Shown here in pieces: positions 11,293 through 19,859 of a stretch of DNA of 64,000 bases. Positions within the stretch are counted from its first letter, which is position 1, and every line of letters begins with the position of its first letter. Below the pieces are notes generated by a model. The model worked only from the letters and a program-made list of their open reading frames with translations, had not been told where the DNA came from and ran no database searches. A program made the position numbers and the translations under genes. The DNA is from Paenibacillus cymbidii (GTDB lineage Bacteria; Bacillota; Bacilli; Paenibacillales; NBRC-103111). Where the stretch lies: the NCBI RefSeq assembly GCF_004764705.1, contig NZ_SHLX01000010.1:186001-250000 (forward strand), written 5' to 3'.

Positions 11293-11658
11293 ATGGCCAA
11301 AATTTTGCTGGTCGAAGATAATGAAATGAACCGCGATATGCTTTCCCGGAGGCTCATTCGCAAAGGCTACGAAGTCGTCATCGCGGAGGACGGCGAAGCG
11401 GGCGTTCGCCTCGCACAAACGGAGCGGCCGGCGCTGATCCTGATGGACCTCAGCTTGCCGGTGCTCGACGGCTGGGAAGCGATCCGGAGGCTGAAGGCCG
11501 ATTCGGCGACGCGGCCGATTCCCGTCATTGCGCTTACCGCCCACGCGATGGCGAGCGACCGGGAAAAAGCGTACGAAGCCGGCTGCGACGATTTTGACAC
11601 GAAGCCGGTGGAGCTGGAGCGGCTGCTCGGCAAAATGCGGGCGTTTCTGGAGGCGTAA
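11293..11658 (+). CDS. Single-domain response regulator (CheY/DivK-like)
   Basis: A 121-residue stand-alone receiver domain with no output domain. The acidic patch is in LLVEDN, the phospho-acceptor is Asp52 in LMDLSLPVLDG, the switch Thr is in ALTAHAM and the conserved Lys is in TKPVEL. It sits 30 bp after the hybrid kinase. It could be a phosphate sink or shuttle between the kinase and the HD-GYP regulator, or could act on another protein. The downstream membrane protein gene begins 20 bp later, so all five genes from 7903 probably share one transcript. Confidence 0.9.
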   Translation: MAKILLVEDNEMNRDMLSRRLIRKGYEVVIAEDGEAGVRLAQTERPALILMDLSLPVLDGWEAIRRLKADSATRPIPVIALTAHAMASDREKAYEAGCDDFDTKPVELERLLGKMRAFLEA

Positions 11659-11678
11659 GGACGGGAGCTTGATGCGGA

Positions 11679-12311
11679 ATGAACATCACGGATATTACTT
11701 CGTATATGACGGAAGAGCATTTGCTCGAGCTGCTTGAGCGATACCGGGAGCTGGGACCGCTTCCCGGTATTTTTGTTGCGTTCCTGAAGTCGTTCGTGCC
11801 GCCGCTGCCGACGTTTGCGATCATCGGACTGAATGCCGCGGTATACGGCTTCTGGCTCGGCACCTTGTATTCGTGGCTGGGCCTCGTGCTCGGCTGCGTC
11901 ACCACGTTCCTGATCGTTCGGCGGCTGTCGTGGCACCCGTATTGGCGGCGCTGGGCGGAGAAGCCGAAGGTGACGAAAGGCATGCGCTGGATTCGCCGCA
12001 ACGCGTTCGGCTACGTGTTCGTGCTGAGCATGTTTCCGATCGGCCCGTTCGTCGTCATCAACATTGCGGCGGGGCTGGCCCGCATGCGGCTGATGTCGTT
12101 CCTGATCGCCGTGTCGCTGGGCAAAATCGTCATGGTGATGGCGGTCTCCTACGTCGGCGACGACTGGCAGCGATTCGTGCGGCACCCGGAACAACTGCTC
12201 GTTGTCGCGCTGTTCATCGCGTTGTCCATCTTCGTAAGCCGCCGCATCGAGGCGCGTTATACGCGGGAAGACGGAGAAGCGCAAGAGCCGGATGCGCAGC
12301 GGCAAAATTGA
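11679..12311 (+). CDS. TVP38/TMEM64 (SNARE-associated/DedA-like) membrane protein
   Basis: A polytopic inner-membrane protein of 210 residues. Hydrophobic segments lie near residues 28-75, 108-140 and 165-185, with the family loop around [19 protein letters not shown] and the internal GLARM segment. Bacterial members are linked to lipid scrambling or ion-coupled transport, but a role here is not clear from sequence. GGGAG lies 11 bases before the ATG. It ends the H-NOX operon; the next gene has its own promoter. The C-terminus is charged and hydrophilic ([18 protein letters not shown]) and should be cytoplasmic. Confidence 0.8.
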   Translation: MNITDITSYMTEEHLLELLERYRELGPLPGIFVAFLKSFVPPLPTFAIIGLNAAVYGFWLGTLYSWLGLVLGCVTTFLIVRRLSWHPYWRRWAEKPKVTKGMRWIRRNAFGYVFVLSMFPIGPFVVINIAAGLARMRLMSFLIAVSLGKIVMVMAVSYVGDDWQRFVRHPEQLLVVALFIALSIFVSRRIEARYTREDGEAQEPDAQRQN

Positions 12312-12313
12312 CG

Positions 12314-12342
12314 TTGCCACTTTGCCGGGCTTGTGGTATGAT
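12314..12342 (+). promoter_or_regulatory. Candidate promoter of the IMP dehydrogenase gene
   Basis: TTGCCA, a 17 bp spacer and TATGAT start just after the stop codon of the TVP38 gene and 43 bp before the GTG start. Confidence 0.6.
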
Positions 12343-12384
12343 TTTAAAAATTTACCCAAAACCCGTGAAGGAGGCAATCAAATC

Positions 12385-13884
12385 GTGGCTTTTTATTACA
12401 CCGAGCCGTCGCGAACGTTCAGCGAGTTTCTGCTCCTGCCCAATCTTACCACCAAGGATTGTACGCCGGGCAATGTCAGCCTGAAAACGCCGATCGCCAA
12501 GTTTGCCAAAGGGGAAACGCCTCCCTTGTCGCTTAACATTCCGTTTTCGTCGGCGGTTATGCAGGCGGTATCCGACGATACGCTGGCGGTGGCGCTGGCA
12601 AGGTGCGGCGGCATTTCGTTCGTGTTCGGCTCGCAGCCGGTCGAATCGCAGGCGGACATGGTGCGCAAAGTCAAAAGCTTCAAAGCCGGCTTTGTCGTCA
12701 GCCGCTCGAACTTGACGCCGCAGCACACGCTCCGCGACGTGCTGTCGCTGAAGGAGCGCACCGGCCATTCCACCGCGGCGGTAACGGACGACGGTTCGCC
12801 GAAAGGCAAGCTGCTTGGCATCGTCACCGGCCGCGACTACCGTCCGAGCCGCGATTCGCTGGACAAACCGGTCAGCGAGTTCATGACGCCGTTCCCGAAG
12901 CTGGTCTACGGCAAGTCGGGCATCACGCTGTCGGAAGCCAACGACCTGATTTGGGAGCACAAGCTGAATTGCTTGCCGGTGATCGACGACAACCAGAATC
13001 TCGACTGCCTGGTGTTCCGCAAAGACTATGACGCGCACAAGGAGTATCCGGTCGAACTGCTCGACAAGAACAAAAGCTATATCGTCGGCGCGGGCATCAA
13101 CACCAAAGATTACGCAGAGCGGGTGCCGGCGCTGGTCGAAGCGGGCGTCGACGCGCTCGTCATCGACTCGTCGGACGGGTTTACCGAATACCAGCGGGAC
13201 ACGATCGAATATGTCAAATCGCGCTACGACGTGCCGATCGGCGCCGGCAACGTCGTCGACCGCGAAGGCTTCCTGTACCTCGTCGAGGCGGGCGCCGACT
13301 TCATCAAAGTCGGCATCGGCGGCGGTTCGATCTGCATTACGCGCGAGCAGAAAGGCATCGGCCGCGGGCAGGCTTCCGCGGTGATCGAAGTGGCGGCCGC
13401 GCGCGACCAGTATTATGCGGAGACCGGCATCTACGTGCCGATTTGCTCCGACGGCGGCATCGTGCACGACTACCACATCACAATGGCGCTTGCCATGGGC
13501 GCGGACTTCGTCATGATGGGACGCTACTTCGCGCGCTTCGACGAAAGCCCGACGCGCAAGCTGAAGGTCGGCAACAATTTCGTCAAGGAGTTTTGGGGCG
13601 AAGGCTCGAACCGGGCGCGCAACTGGCAGCGGTACGATTCGGGCGGCAAGCAGGGGCTGCTGTTCGAGGAGGGCGTCGACTCGTACGTGCCGTATGCGGG
13701 CAGCTTGCGGGAGAACCTCGACAAGTCCATCGGCAAAATCAAGTCGACGATGTGCAACTGCGGCGCCCGCTCGATCGAAGAGCTGCAGCGAACGGCGCGC
13801 ATCACGCTTGTTTCGGCGACGAGCATCGTCGAAGGCGGCGCGCATGACGTGATCTTGAAGGAACAAAGCCTGTCCGGGGAATAA
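12385..13884 (+). CDS. guaB: IMP dehydrogenase, divergent clade
   Basis: Predicted to oxidise IMP to XMP with NAD+, the committed step of guanine nucleotide synthesis. It is a 499-residue TIM-barrel protein with an inserted CBS pair (about residues 95-220, including [10 protein letters not shown] and [15 protein letters not shown]). The catalytic loop is [17 protein letters not shown] with Cys317, and the mobile flap carries the Arg-Tyr pair (NWQRYDSGG). The ATG at 12292 lies inside the previous gene; GTG 12385 is preferred because AAGGAGG lies ten bases upstream. The text differs clearly from the classical Bacillus GuaB, for example a [14 protein letters not shown]-terminus, and resembles a second IMPDH clade known from clostridia and some protists. 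It has its own promoter and terminator. Confidence 0.85.
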   Translation: MAFYYTEPSRTFSEFLLLPNLTTKDCTPGNVSLKTPIAKFAKGETPPLSLNIPFSSAVMQAVSDDTLAVALARCGGISFVFGSQPVESQADMVRKVKSFKAGFVVSRSNLTPQHTLRDVLSLKERTGHSTAAVTDDGSPKGKLLGIVTGRDYRPSRDSLDKPVSEFMTPFPKLVYGKSGITLSEANDLIWEHKLNCLPVIDDNQNLDCLVFRKDYDAHKEYPVELLDKNKSYIVGAGINTKDYAERVPALVEAGVDALVIDSSDGFTEYQRDTIEYVKSRYDVPIGAGNVVDREGFLYLVEAGADFIKVGIGGGSICITREQKGIGRGQASAVIEVAAARDQYYAETGIYVPICSDGGIVHDYHITMALAMGADFVMMGRYFARFDESPTRKLKVGNNFVKEFWGEGSNRARNWQRYDSGGKQGLLFEEGVDSYVPYAGSLRENLDKSIGKIKSTMCNCGARSIEELQRTARITLVSATSIVEGGAHDVILKEQSLSGE

Positions 13885-13903
13885 TAAGCCCCGGCACGAT
13901 GCG

Positions 13904-13932
13904 AACCCGCGCGATTGTGCGCGGGTTTTTTT
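13904..13932 (+). terminator. Rho-independent terminator after guaB
   Basis: AACCCGCGC and GCGCGGGTT form the stem, followed by seven T residues, 20 bp after the guaB stop. From here to the dioxygenase promoter there is no convincing gene. Confidence 0.9.
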
Positions 13933-14112
13933 GCGCTTGTCCGCGGCGGCCGAATGAGGCGATGGGGAATGGCGAAATAGGCCGCTTCTTGAGGCTGTCG
14001 ATTAACTGTGGATCGATTGGCGAGAACGGATGGATGCAGAGATTATGGATGATTTTTCGCCTATAATTTTGTGCGCCTCGCAGATTTCAGAAGTGATAAC
14101 CAGGTAATCGAC

Positions 14113-14134
14113 AGCCATTTTTTATGGCTTATTT
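14113..14134. repeat. Isolated palindrome of the four-palindrome family
   Basis: GCCATTTTTTATGGCTTATT matches palindrome 4 of copy A at 6376. The three partner palindromes are not recognisable at the expected offsets, so this looks like a remnant or solitary module. Confidence 0.6.
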
Positions 14135-14160
14135 TCGTTAAGTGTAGTGCAGTCCAACTG

Positions 14161-14358
14161 CCGCACCTGTCGAGAGTAGGTAGCTCAGTCAGCCGTCCGC
14201 ACCCGTCGATGTAGAGTAGCTTAGTCAGCCGCCCGCAATCGTCGATGTAGAGTAGCTCAGTCTGCCGCCCGCAATCGTCGAGAGTAGAGTAGCTCACCAA
14301 ACGCCCGCACCCGGCAAGAGTAGAGTAGCTTAGTCAGCCTCCCGCACCCGCCGATATG
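14161..14358. repeat. Tandem repeat, 36-bp unit, about 5.5 copies
   Basis: Units start with CCGCA at 14161, 14197, 14233, 14269, 14305 and 14342 (36, 36, 36, 36 and 37 bp; the last is partial). Each contains the core GAGTAGCT(C/T)A. Because the unit is a multiple of three, the minus strand reads as a 12-residue repeat around LLYIDDCGRLTK within an open frame (14061-14300). I see no start signal that would make this a real gene. Confidence 0.75.
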
Positions 14359-14362
14359 CCAA

Positions 14363-14411
14363 TTGACATGTGCCAATATATAATGTACACTAACTTACAT
14401 AAAGTAAGTTA
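14363..14411 (+). promoter_or_regulatory. Promoter and TTAC-N5-GTAA operator of the dioxygenase gene
   Basis: TTGACA (14363-14368), 17 bp and TACACT (14386-14391) form a promoter. Immediately after it lies an 8 bp inverted repeat, TAACTTAC and GTAAGTTA with a five-base spacer (14391-14411). TTAC-N5-GTAA is the type of site I recall for MarR/DUF24 (HxlR) quinone- or thiol-stress repressors such as CatR/YodB in Bacillus. The position over the transcription start fits repression. Confidence 0.6.
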
Positions 14412-14473
14412 ATAACTAATCCAAAAATGGAACGACTACAAACGAGCAATCACATTCCGGAGGTGGATCGCAG

Positions 14474-15235
14474 ATGATACCTGCCTTGTTTCTGGCGCAC
14501 GGGTCGCCGATGCTGGCGATCGAGGAGACGCCGTATACCGCTTTTCTCGCCGAGCTGGGCCAGCGGCACAAACCGAAGGCGATCGTCATTTTTACCGCGC
14601 ACTGGGAGGAGCAAGTGACGACCGTCTCGTCGTCTGACGACGTGTACGACACGATTTACGATTTTGGCGGCTTCCCGGACGAGTTGTACAAGGTGCGCTA
14701 CCCGGCCCGCGGCTCCAGCATGGTGGCGGCTATGGTCGCCGCGAAGCTGCAGGCCGCGGGCATCGCCCATCGCGCCGATACGGAGCGCGGGCTCGATCAC
14801 GGCTCGTGGACGCTGCTGCACCGCATCTATCCGCAGGCGGATATTCCGGTCGTGCAAGTGTCGGTCAATCCTTATTCGCCGCCGGAGGAGCAATTCAAGA
14901 TCGGGGCGGCGCTGCGCGGACTCGGCGAGCAGGACATTCTGGTCATCGGGAGCGGCGTTACGGTGCACAATTTGCGCATCATCAAGTGGGGGCAGAAGGA
15001 GCCGGAACCGTGGGCCGTCCAGTTCGACGACTGGCTGCTGAACCGTCTGGACGCTGGCGATACCGAGTCGCTGTTCGCCTATGAGCGGCTGGCGCCGAAC
15101 GCAAGGATGGCGGTGCCGCGGGCAGAGCATTTCGTACCGCTGTTTATCGCGATGGGCGCCGGCGCCGGCAAGCCGCAAACGATTTACCGCGGCTACGATT
15201 ACGGCACGCTCAGCTACTTGTGCTTGCAGTTCTGA
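14474..15235 (+). CDS. DODA-type extradiol aromatic ring-opening dioxygenase (LigB/YgiD family)
   Basis: A class III, non-haem metal enzyme of 253 residues, related to LigB and 4,5-DOPA dioxygenase. Candidate metal or catalytic histidines are in [22 protein letters not shown] and AEHFVPL, in the family order. The natural substrate cannot be read from sequence; catechol-like compounds are typical. GGAGGTGG lies nine bases before the ATG. The upstream operator suggests induction by catechol, quinone or electrophile stress, which is inference from the operator type. The 3' end overlaps the convergent gluQ gene by 26 bp, so antisense interference at the ends is possible. No terminator was seen between them. 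Confidence 0.88.
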   Translation: MIPALFLAHGSPMLAIEETPYTAFLAELGQRHKPKAIVIFTAHWEEQVTTVSSSDDVYDTIYDFGGFPDELYKVRYPARGSSMVAAMVAAKLQAAGIAHRADTERGLDHGSWTLLHRIYPQADIPVVQVSVNPYSPPEEQFKIGAALRGLGEQDILVIGSGVTVHNLRIIKWGQKEPEPWAVQFDDWLLNRLDAGDTESLFAYERLAPNARMAVPRAEHFVPLFIAMGAGAGKPQTIYRGYDYGTLSYLCLQF

Positions 15236-16187
15236 GCAACTTCAGCAAATCGTCAGAGGCGATCACCGGCTCCCGCGAAACGCGGCCTAGCTCGAAGCCG
15301 GCGATTAGCTCGCTTGCGGCGATCGGCTCGGGCCGATCAAGCAGGCCGCTGACATGAGCGAGCCAGCCGACGATCCGTTCGGGTGCGATGCCGGCTCCGC
15401 GCAGCGCCTCCAGCGACAGCGAGTCGTGGCGCTTCGCCAGCCGGCTGCCGTCCGGCCCGCAGAGCAGCGGCACATGCGCGAATCGTGGCGCGGGCAAGCC
15501 GAGCGCTTCATACAGCGCAAGCTGACGGGGGGTGGAATCGAGAAGATCCCACCCCCTTAACACGTCCGTGATGCCCATGGCGGCATCGTCGACGACAACG
15601 GCGAGCTGGTATGCGACGATGCCGTCGGCCCGGCGCACGATAAAATCGCCGCCGGTGCCCGCAGCGAACTGCTGCCGGCCTGCCGCCAGGTCGTCGAACG
15701 AGTACGTGCGGTCCGGCATCGCGAATCGTAGCGACGGCGTTTTGACGGCGGCGCGCTGCGCGCGTTCGCCGGCGGTCAGCTTGCGGCAGGTGCCGGGGTA
15801 AGCCGGCCCTTCGGAGGCAAGCCCGTGCGGCGCGCTGGCGACGGCCGCCAGCTCGGCGCGGCTGCAATAGCACGGGTAAACATGGCCGTCCGCGACAAGC
15901 CGGGCCAGCGCCGCTTCATATGAAGAGCCGCGTTCGCTCTGCTCGTAGGGGCCGCAGGGGCCGCCGATGTCCGGCCCTTCGTCCCAATCGAGCCCGAGCC
16001 AGCGCATGTCGCGCACGATCTGCTCCGCGAGCTCCGGGCGCGACCTGGGCTTGTCGATATCCTCCATGCGCAGCGCAATTTGTCCGCCGGCATGGCGAAT
16101 CTGCAGCCAGGCGAGCAAGGCGGTGCGGGCGTTGCCGACATGCAGCCGGCCGGAAGGCGTAGGCGCAAAACGGCCGCGTATCATCAT
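15210..16187 (-). CDS. gluQ: Glutamyl-Q tRNA(Asp) synthetase
   Basis: Paralogue of the GluRS catalytic domain that attaches glutamate to the queuosine base at position 34 of tRNA(Asp). At 325 residues it lacks the anticodon-binding domain, as expected. Class I signatures are [11 protein letters not shown] (HIGH type) and RLAKRHD (KMSKS type). A zinc site is visible as CYCSRAE with a later Cys in YPGTCR, typical of GluQRS. GGAGG lies six to nine bases before the tandem ATG codons at 16187 and 16184. It stands alone and is convergent with the dioxygenase gene. Confidence 0.92.
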   Translation of the reverse strand: MMIRGRFAPTPSGRLHVGNARTALLAWLQIRHAGGQIALRMEDIDKPRSRPELAEQIVRDMRWLGLDWDEGPDIGGPCGPYEQSERGSSYEAALARLVADGHVYPCYCSRAELAAVASAPHGLASEGPAYPGTCRKLTAGERAQRAAVKTPSLRFAMPDRTYSFDDLAAGRQQFAAGTGGDFIVRRADGIVAYQLAVVVDDAAMGITDVLRGWDLLDSTPRQLALYEALGLPAPRFAHVPLLCGPDGSRLAKRHDSLSLEALRGAGIAPERIVGWLAHVSGLLDRPEPIAASELIAGFELGRVSREPVIASDDLLKLLRTASTSS

Positions 16188-16312
16188 TTGTTTCCTCCAA
16201 GGCGATGGATGGTTTCAACGGTTCCAAGTACGGACTATTTTACCATGAAACGCACGGAAGAAACAGGAAGGCGACGGGCGCGATGGCGCAACGACGAGCC
16301 GCGATGGGGGCA

Positions 16313-16782
16313 TTAATGGACGCGGGAGTCGGCATAGCCGTCCGGCGTTTCGGTGGAAAATTTGCTGCGGTCCACTTCCTGATTGAAAGAGATAGCCGTC
16401 ACTTCCAGTTCGCCGACAACGGTACCGCTCTCGTCGGTTTCCTGCAGTTTTAGATGAAATCGATGGTGAGATTCGACTCGGCAGCCGGAAAGTTATAGCG
16501 GAAGGTGCCCTGGACAGTTCGGTAATTGTCCACCGCGTTCAGCATGCTGTTTTTGATGCCGGCGTACGCCGGAACCGCGACGGCCGCCTGCGTTGCCGCT
16601 GCTGCTGTTTCGGGTACAGGCGCAGGCGTTGCCGCAGGTTGAACGGCAAGAAGTTTGGCGGGCTGCACGGGCTGCACGGGCTGCACGGGCTGTATAGGTT
16701 GCGAAGACTCATAAGCATACGCAGTTCCCGCGATTGTTGCCAAAGCAGCGATGCCCAGCGCAAGAACGGTCTTGTTGTTCAT
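16313..16782 (-). pseudogene. Small secreted protein gene, interrupted by one frameshift
   Basis: The frame from ATG 16782 gives a signal peptide (MNNKTVLALGIAALATIAGT), a Pro/Gln/Val repeat (QPVQPVQPVQP), an Ala/Pro linker and a folded-looking part (DNYRTVQGTFRYNFPAAESN) but stops early at 16450. A second frame resumes at once with HLKLQETDESGTVVGELEV and ends at 16313 (GYADSRVH). One missing base near 16455, in a TTCAT context, would join them into about 156 residues. The ribosome site AGGGAGGT and a possible TTTCAA-N17-TATTAT promoter are intact. It may be a true lesion or a sequencing error. The fold is reminiscent of a small LolA-like domain, but I do not recognise the family. Confidence 0.7.
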
Positions 16783-16978
16783 TGGGGTTACCTCCCTGGA
16801 CTTCTTTTAATGGCGAAACACTATAATAATAGTATAAAAATGGAAGGATTGAAACGGGTACAAAGGGCGATCTCCCGGCCGCACGCTCGTCGATTGAAGT
16901 GCATTCCGCCCGGCGCGTGGGTTATACTGGTAACGAAACACGAAACAGCAATCCCGGAAAGCGAAGGAGTTGACGACG

Positions 16979-17971
16979 ATGGGCTATGAAGCCAATGCAA
17001 CCCGCTACACGGAAATGAAATACAACCGGACGGGCAAGTCCGGTCTGAAGCTGCCGGCCATCTCGCTCGGCCTGTGGCACAATTTTGGCGGCGTGGATAC
17101 GGAGGAGAACGGCCGGGCGATGCTGCGGCGCGCGTTCGATCTGGGCATCACCCATTTCGACTTGGCCAACAACTACGGGCCGCCGCCGGGGTCGGCGGAA
17201 GAAATGTTCGGCCGCATGCTGAAGCGCGATTTTGCTTCGTACCGCGACGAAATGATCGTCTCCAGCAAAGCCGGCTACCTGATGTGGCCGGGACCGTACG
17301 GCGACTGGGGCTCGCGCAAATATTTGATCGCCAGTCTCGACCAAAGCTTGAAGCGCATGGGGCTCGACTATGTCGATATTTTTTATTCGCACCGGTTCGA
17401 CCCGAATACGCCGCTTGAAGAAACGATGGGCGCGCTCGATGCGATCGTCCGTTCCGGCAAAGCGCTTTACGTCGGCATCTCCAGTTATAACGCCGAACAA
17501 ACGGCGCAGGCGGCCGCGATTTTGCGCGAGCTTGGCACGCCGCTGCTTATCCATCAGCCGATCTACCATATGTTCAACCGCTGGATCGAAGACGGGCTGC
17601 AGGACGTGCTCGACGAGAACGGCGCCGGCAGCATTGCGTTTTGTCCGCTGGCCCAGGGTCTGCTGACGAACAAATATTTGAACGGCATCCCGAGCGATTC
17701 GCGGGCGGCCAGCATAACCGGCGCCTTGAAAGAATCGGCGGTAACGCCGGAGGTAGTGGACAAGCTGTCGAAGCTGAACGCCATTGCCGCCGAGCGCGGG
17801 CAATCGTTGGCACAGATGGCGCTGTCCTGGGTGCTGCGCGGCGGCCGCGTCACGAGCGCGCTGATCGGCGCCAGCCGCGTCAGCCAAATCGAAGAGAATG
17901 TGGCGGCGCTGCAGCAGCTTGATTTTGCGGCGGAAGAGCTGGTGGCGATCGAAGCGATTTTGCGCGGGTGA
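16979..17971 (+). CDS. Aldo/keto reductase, YghZ-like
   Basis: An NADPH-dependent oxidoreductase of the AKR superfamily, 330 residues. It most resembles the Kvbeta/YghZ branch that reduces L-glyceraldehyde 3-phosphate and related aldehydes. The conserved features are FDLANNYGPPPGSAEE with the catalytic Asp and Tyr, KAGYLMWPGPYGDW with the Lys, YSHRFDP with the His, and GASRVSQIEENV, which binds the cofactor phosphate. A TTG at 16970 is too close to the GAAGGAG site, so ATG 16979 (spacer ten) is preferred. A TATACT -10-like element lies at 16923. It is divergent from the frameshifted secreted gene and stands alone. Confidence 0.9.
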   Translation: MGYEANATRYTEMKYNRTGKSGLKLPAISLGLWHNFGGVDTEENGRAMLRRAFDLGITHFDLANNYGPPPGSAEEMFGRMLKRDFASYRDEMIVSSKAGYLMWPGPYGDWGSRKYLIASLDQSLKRMGLDYVDIFYSHRFDPNTPLEETMGALDAIVRSGKALYVGISSYNAEQTAQAAAILRELGTPLLIHQPIYHMFNRWIEDGLQDVLDENGAGSIAFCPLAQGLLTNKYLNGIPSDSRAASITGALKESAVTPEVVDKLSKLNAIAAERGQSLAQMALSWVLRGGRVTSALIGASRVSQIEENVAALQQLDFAAEELVAIEAILRG

Positions 17972-18111
17972 TCGGCATGGGGCGCCAAACCGGCAAACGC
18001 CGCCACCCGAACGGCGCGGCAAGGGGCGGGAATCGCTTCGCAGCAACGCTCCATGCCGCTGAGGCGGCAGGCAGCGCCATGATCGGGCCTGTAAAGGGCG
18101 CGATGGTTGCG

Positions 18112-18304
18112 GAATAAGCCATCTTTCTTGGCCTATTTGCTCCAAAAGAGGTGTCCGCGGCGAAATAGCCAGCGATTTCAATGGCTATTTTGGGGAAAAG
18201 GCCCCATTCGCGGCTTCATGATGCGAATAGCCAGTGATTTCACTGGCTATTTGTGTTGTGCAGCGGAAAATGGGGCGAATAGGCCATATTTTATTGCCTA
18301 TTCG
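18112..18304. repeat. Four-palindrome intergenic element, copy C
   Basis: Palindromes begin at 18112, 18162, 18225 and 18277 (offsets 50, 63, 52). The third is the perfect AATAGCCAGTGA form. The fourth, AATAGGCC...GCCTATT, overlaps the convergent acyltransferase gene and supplies its TAG stop (18298-18300). Together with 17972-18111, where I see nothing else, it fills the gap between two convergent genes. Confidence 0.85.
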
Positions 18305-19005
18305 GATGGAGTCCGGGCACCGCGCGGCTGTTGTGTCAAACGATCAAGCGCAAACACGTTGGCCGACCAGGGGCTGCGGGCGGGTTTGAACGCCAGCTTG
18401 CCTTCCGCGTCCCGGAAGACGACCGAGTCGCTGGGGATGTTCCGCTCGTATACGACGGCGCCGATCCCGACGGAAACGCGGTCGCCGATCCGGCAATCGC
18501 CGATGACGGACGAGCCCGGCAAGAGCGCCACGCCGCTGCCGATCGCCGGGTAGCGGCCGCGCTGCGCGCCGACTGTCACGTTGTGCGCAGCCACAAAACC
18601 GTCGCCGTAGCGCGCTTTGCCGAGCACAGTGCCGGAGGTGTGAAGCAGCAGGAAGCGGTCCGGCAGCGCCGTGTCGTACAGGCAACTGAAGCCGTGCAGC
18701 GCCTTGTTCAGCGCAAACAGCTTGTTCGCCGTCGCCTCGTCTTGCGTTTGCGCCCATACGGTGTTGGACAGAAACCACAGCAGCACGGCGTATTGATCCG
18801 TATGCAGATGGTTCAGGTACGGTTCGCCGTCGCGGCAGTAGCCGGGCAACAACACGCAGCGGAAGCAGGCGGCGGTCCGGTCGGCGGCGATCCGGAACAG
18901 CGGCAGCAGTTCGCCGGCACGCACGTCTCGGCCGTCGGGAAACAGCGCATTCAATTGCCGTGTCGTATAGCCGGCGAAGGTGTCCTCTGGCAGCGAAAGC
19001 TTCAC
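18298..19005 (-). CDS. Serine acetyltransferase-like hexapeptide acyltransferase
   Basis: A 235-residue protein. An alpha-helical N-terminal half of unknown role (includes FRCVLLPGYCRDGE and LHTDQYAVLLWFLSN) precedes a left-handed beta-helix acyltransferase domain (about 125-215: GTVLGKARYGDGF, HNVTVGAQRG, IGDCRIGDRVSVGIGA). This resembles CysE-type O-acetyltransferases, but its place in a sugar operon suggests it acts on a nucleotide sugar or glycan. The start is GTG 19005, which overlaps the previous stop (GTGA) and follows GGAGGAGG. It is the last gene of the operon. Its TAG stop falls inside repeat element C. Confidence 0.75.
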   Translation of the reverse strand: MKLSLPEDTFAGYTTRQLNALFPDGRDVRAGELLPLFRIAADRTAACFRCVLLPGYCRDGEPYLNHLHTDQYAVLLWFLSNTVWAQTQDEATANKLFALNKALHGFSCLYDTALPDRFLLLHTSGTVLGKARYGDGFVAAHNVTVGAQRGRYPAIGSGVALLPGSSVIGDCRIGDRVSVGIGAVVYERNIPSDSVVFRDAEGKLAFKPARSPWSANVFALDRLTQQPRGARTPSE

Positions 19006-19859
19006 GGCTCCTCCTCCTTTCTTTTGCACCTGGCGACATACAGGTCGATCAACTCGTGGATCAGCCCGGCGATCGGGCGGGAGCGAAAGCCGAACTCGGC
19101 GGCAATGCGTCCGGTGCCAATCGGCGGGAAACGAACCGTCGGCGCACCCGGCAGCACAGACACGCTGCAGCCGGTACGCTCCCGGATCAACTCCGCGACG
19201 GCGCCTGCCGTCGTATTGATGCCGCTGGCGACGTTGTAGATCGGCGACGCACCTTCCCTTGCGATACGAACGAGCAGCCGGGCGACATCGCCAACCGCAA
19301 TATAGTCCTTGGCCGAATCCGGCGCCGATTCGAGCGCAATGGCGCCGCGTTCGACTGCGCTGCGGATCAAGGCGAAGACGAAGTTGCCCGACGAATAGTC
19401 GTCGCCCAGAACGTTGGACAGCCGCGCGATGCGCACGCCTTGGCGGCCGCCATGCAGGCACAACGATTCCCCCGCCAGCTTGGACAAATGGAACAGGTGG
19501 TCCGGCTCGCGCAGATCGACGCGCAGTGCCGATTGTTCGTCGGCGTTGTCGCAGCCGAGATAGACGCGCGTTGACGAAACGTAAACGAACGATTCGAAGT
19601 CGGCGCGCTCCAGCAAATCCGCAAGATGGCCGACATGCGCCCGCATCGTGTCGTACGGGCGCTTTCGGAAGTCGGAGGATACGCCTGCGCAGTAGACGAC
19701 ATGGCCGAGCGGCTCGCGGAAGAGCGCCGGGTCGTTTCGCGCCGGCGCGAAACACTCGTCCGCCGCAAGCGCGGCGACAACATGGCGGCCGATGAAGCCG
19801 CCCGCGCCGATGACGGTAGTGCGCAATCCGCGGCCTTCGGGTTGCAGTTGCCCGCTCAC
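19002..19859 (-). CDS. NAD-dependent sugar epimerase/dehydratase (extended SDR)
   Basis: An extended short-chain dehydrogenase of about 285 residues. It has a Rossmann motif near the N-terminus (VIGAGGFIGRHVVAAL), VYVSSTRVY with the catalytic Ser, and a HLSKLAGE segment where the family normally has YxxxK; here Tyr is replaced by His. RfbD/GalE-like enzymes of this kind reduce or epimerise 4-keto sugars, so it is the likely final 4-ketoreductase of the CDP-sugar route. The preferred start is GTG 19859, which overlaps the previous stop as GTGA; a downstream TTG near LRTTVIG is also possible. The stop overlaps the next GTG. The missing catalytic Tyr deserves checking. Confidence 0.78.
   Translation of the reverse strand: MSGQLQPEGRGLRTTVIGAGGFIGRHVVAALAADECFAPARNDPALFREPLGHVVYCAGVSSDFRKRPYDTMRAHVGHLADLLERADFESFVYVSSTRVYLGCDNADEQSALRVDLREPDHLFHLSKLAGESLCLHGGRQGVRIARLSNVLGDDYSSGNFVFALIRSAVERGAIALESAPDSAKDYIAVGDVARLLVRIAREGASPIYNVASGINTTAGAVAELIRERTGCSVSVLPGAPTVRFPPIGTGRIAAEFGFRSRPIAGLIHELIDLYVARCKRKEEEP

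Noticed and set aside
14061..14300. 79-codon minus-strand frame over the 36-bp tandem repeat as a gene
   Set aside because: No start signal and composed almost wholly of repeat units; kept only as a repeat finding.
14379..14384. TATAAT as the -10 of the dioxygenase promoter
   Set aside because: It lies only 10 bp after TTGACA; TACACT gives the correct 17 bp spacing.
16205..16453. 82-codon plus-strand frame
   Set aside because: Antisense to the better-supported continuation of the secreted protein gene.
18112..18304. Ordinary bidirectional terminators as the explanation for the palindromes
   Set aside because: Stems are AT-rich at the ends and lack T-runs, four occur per site at fixed spacing, and they also occur in divergent regions.
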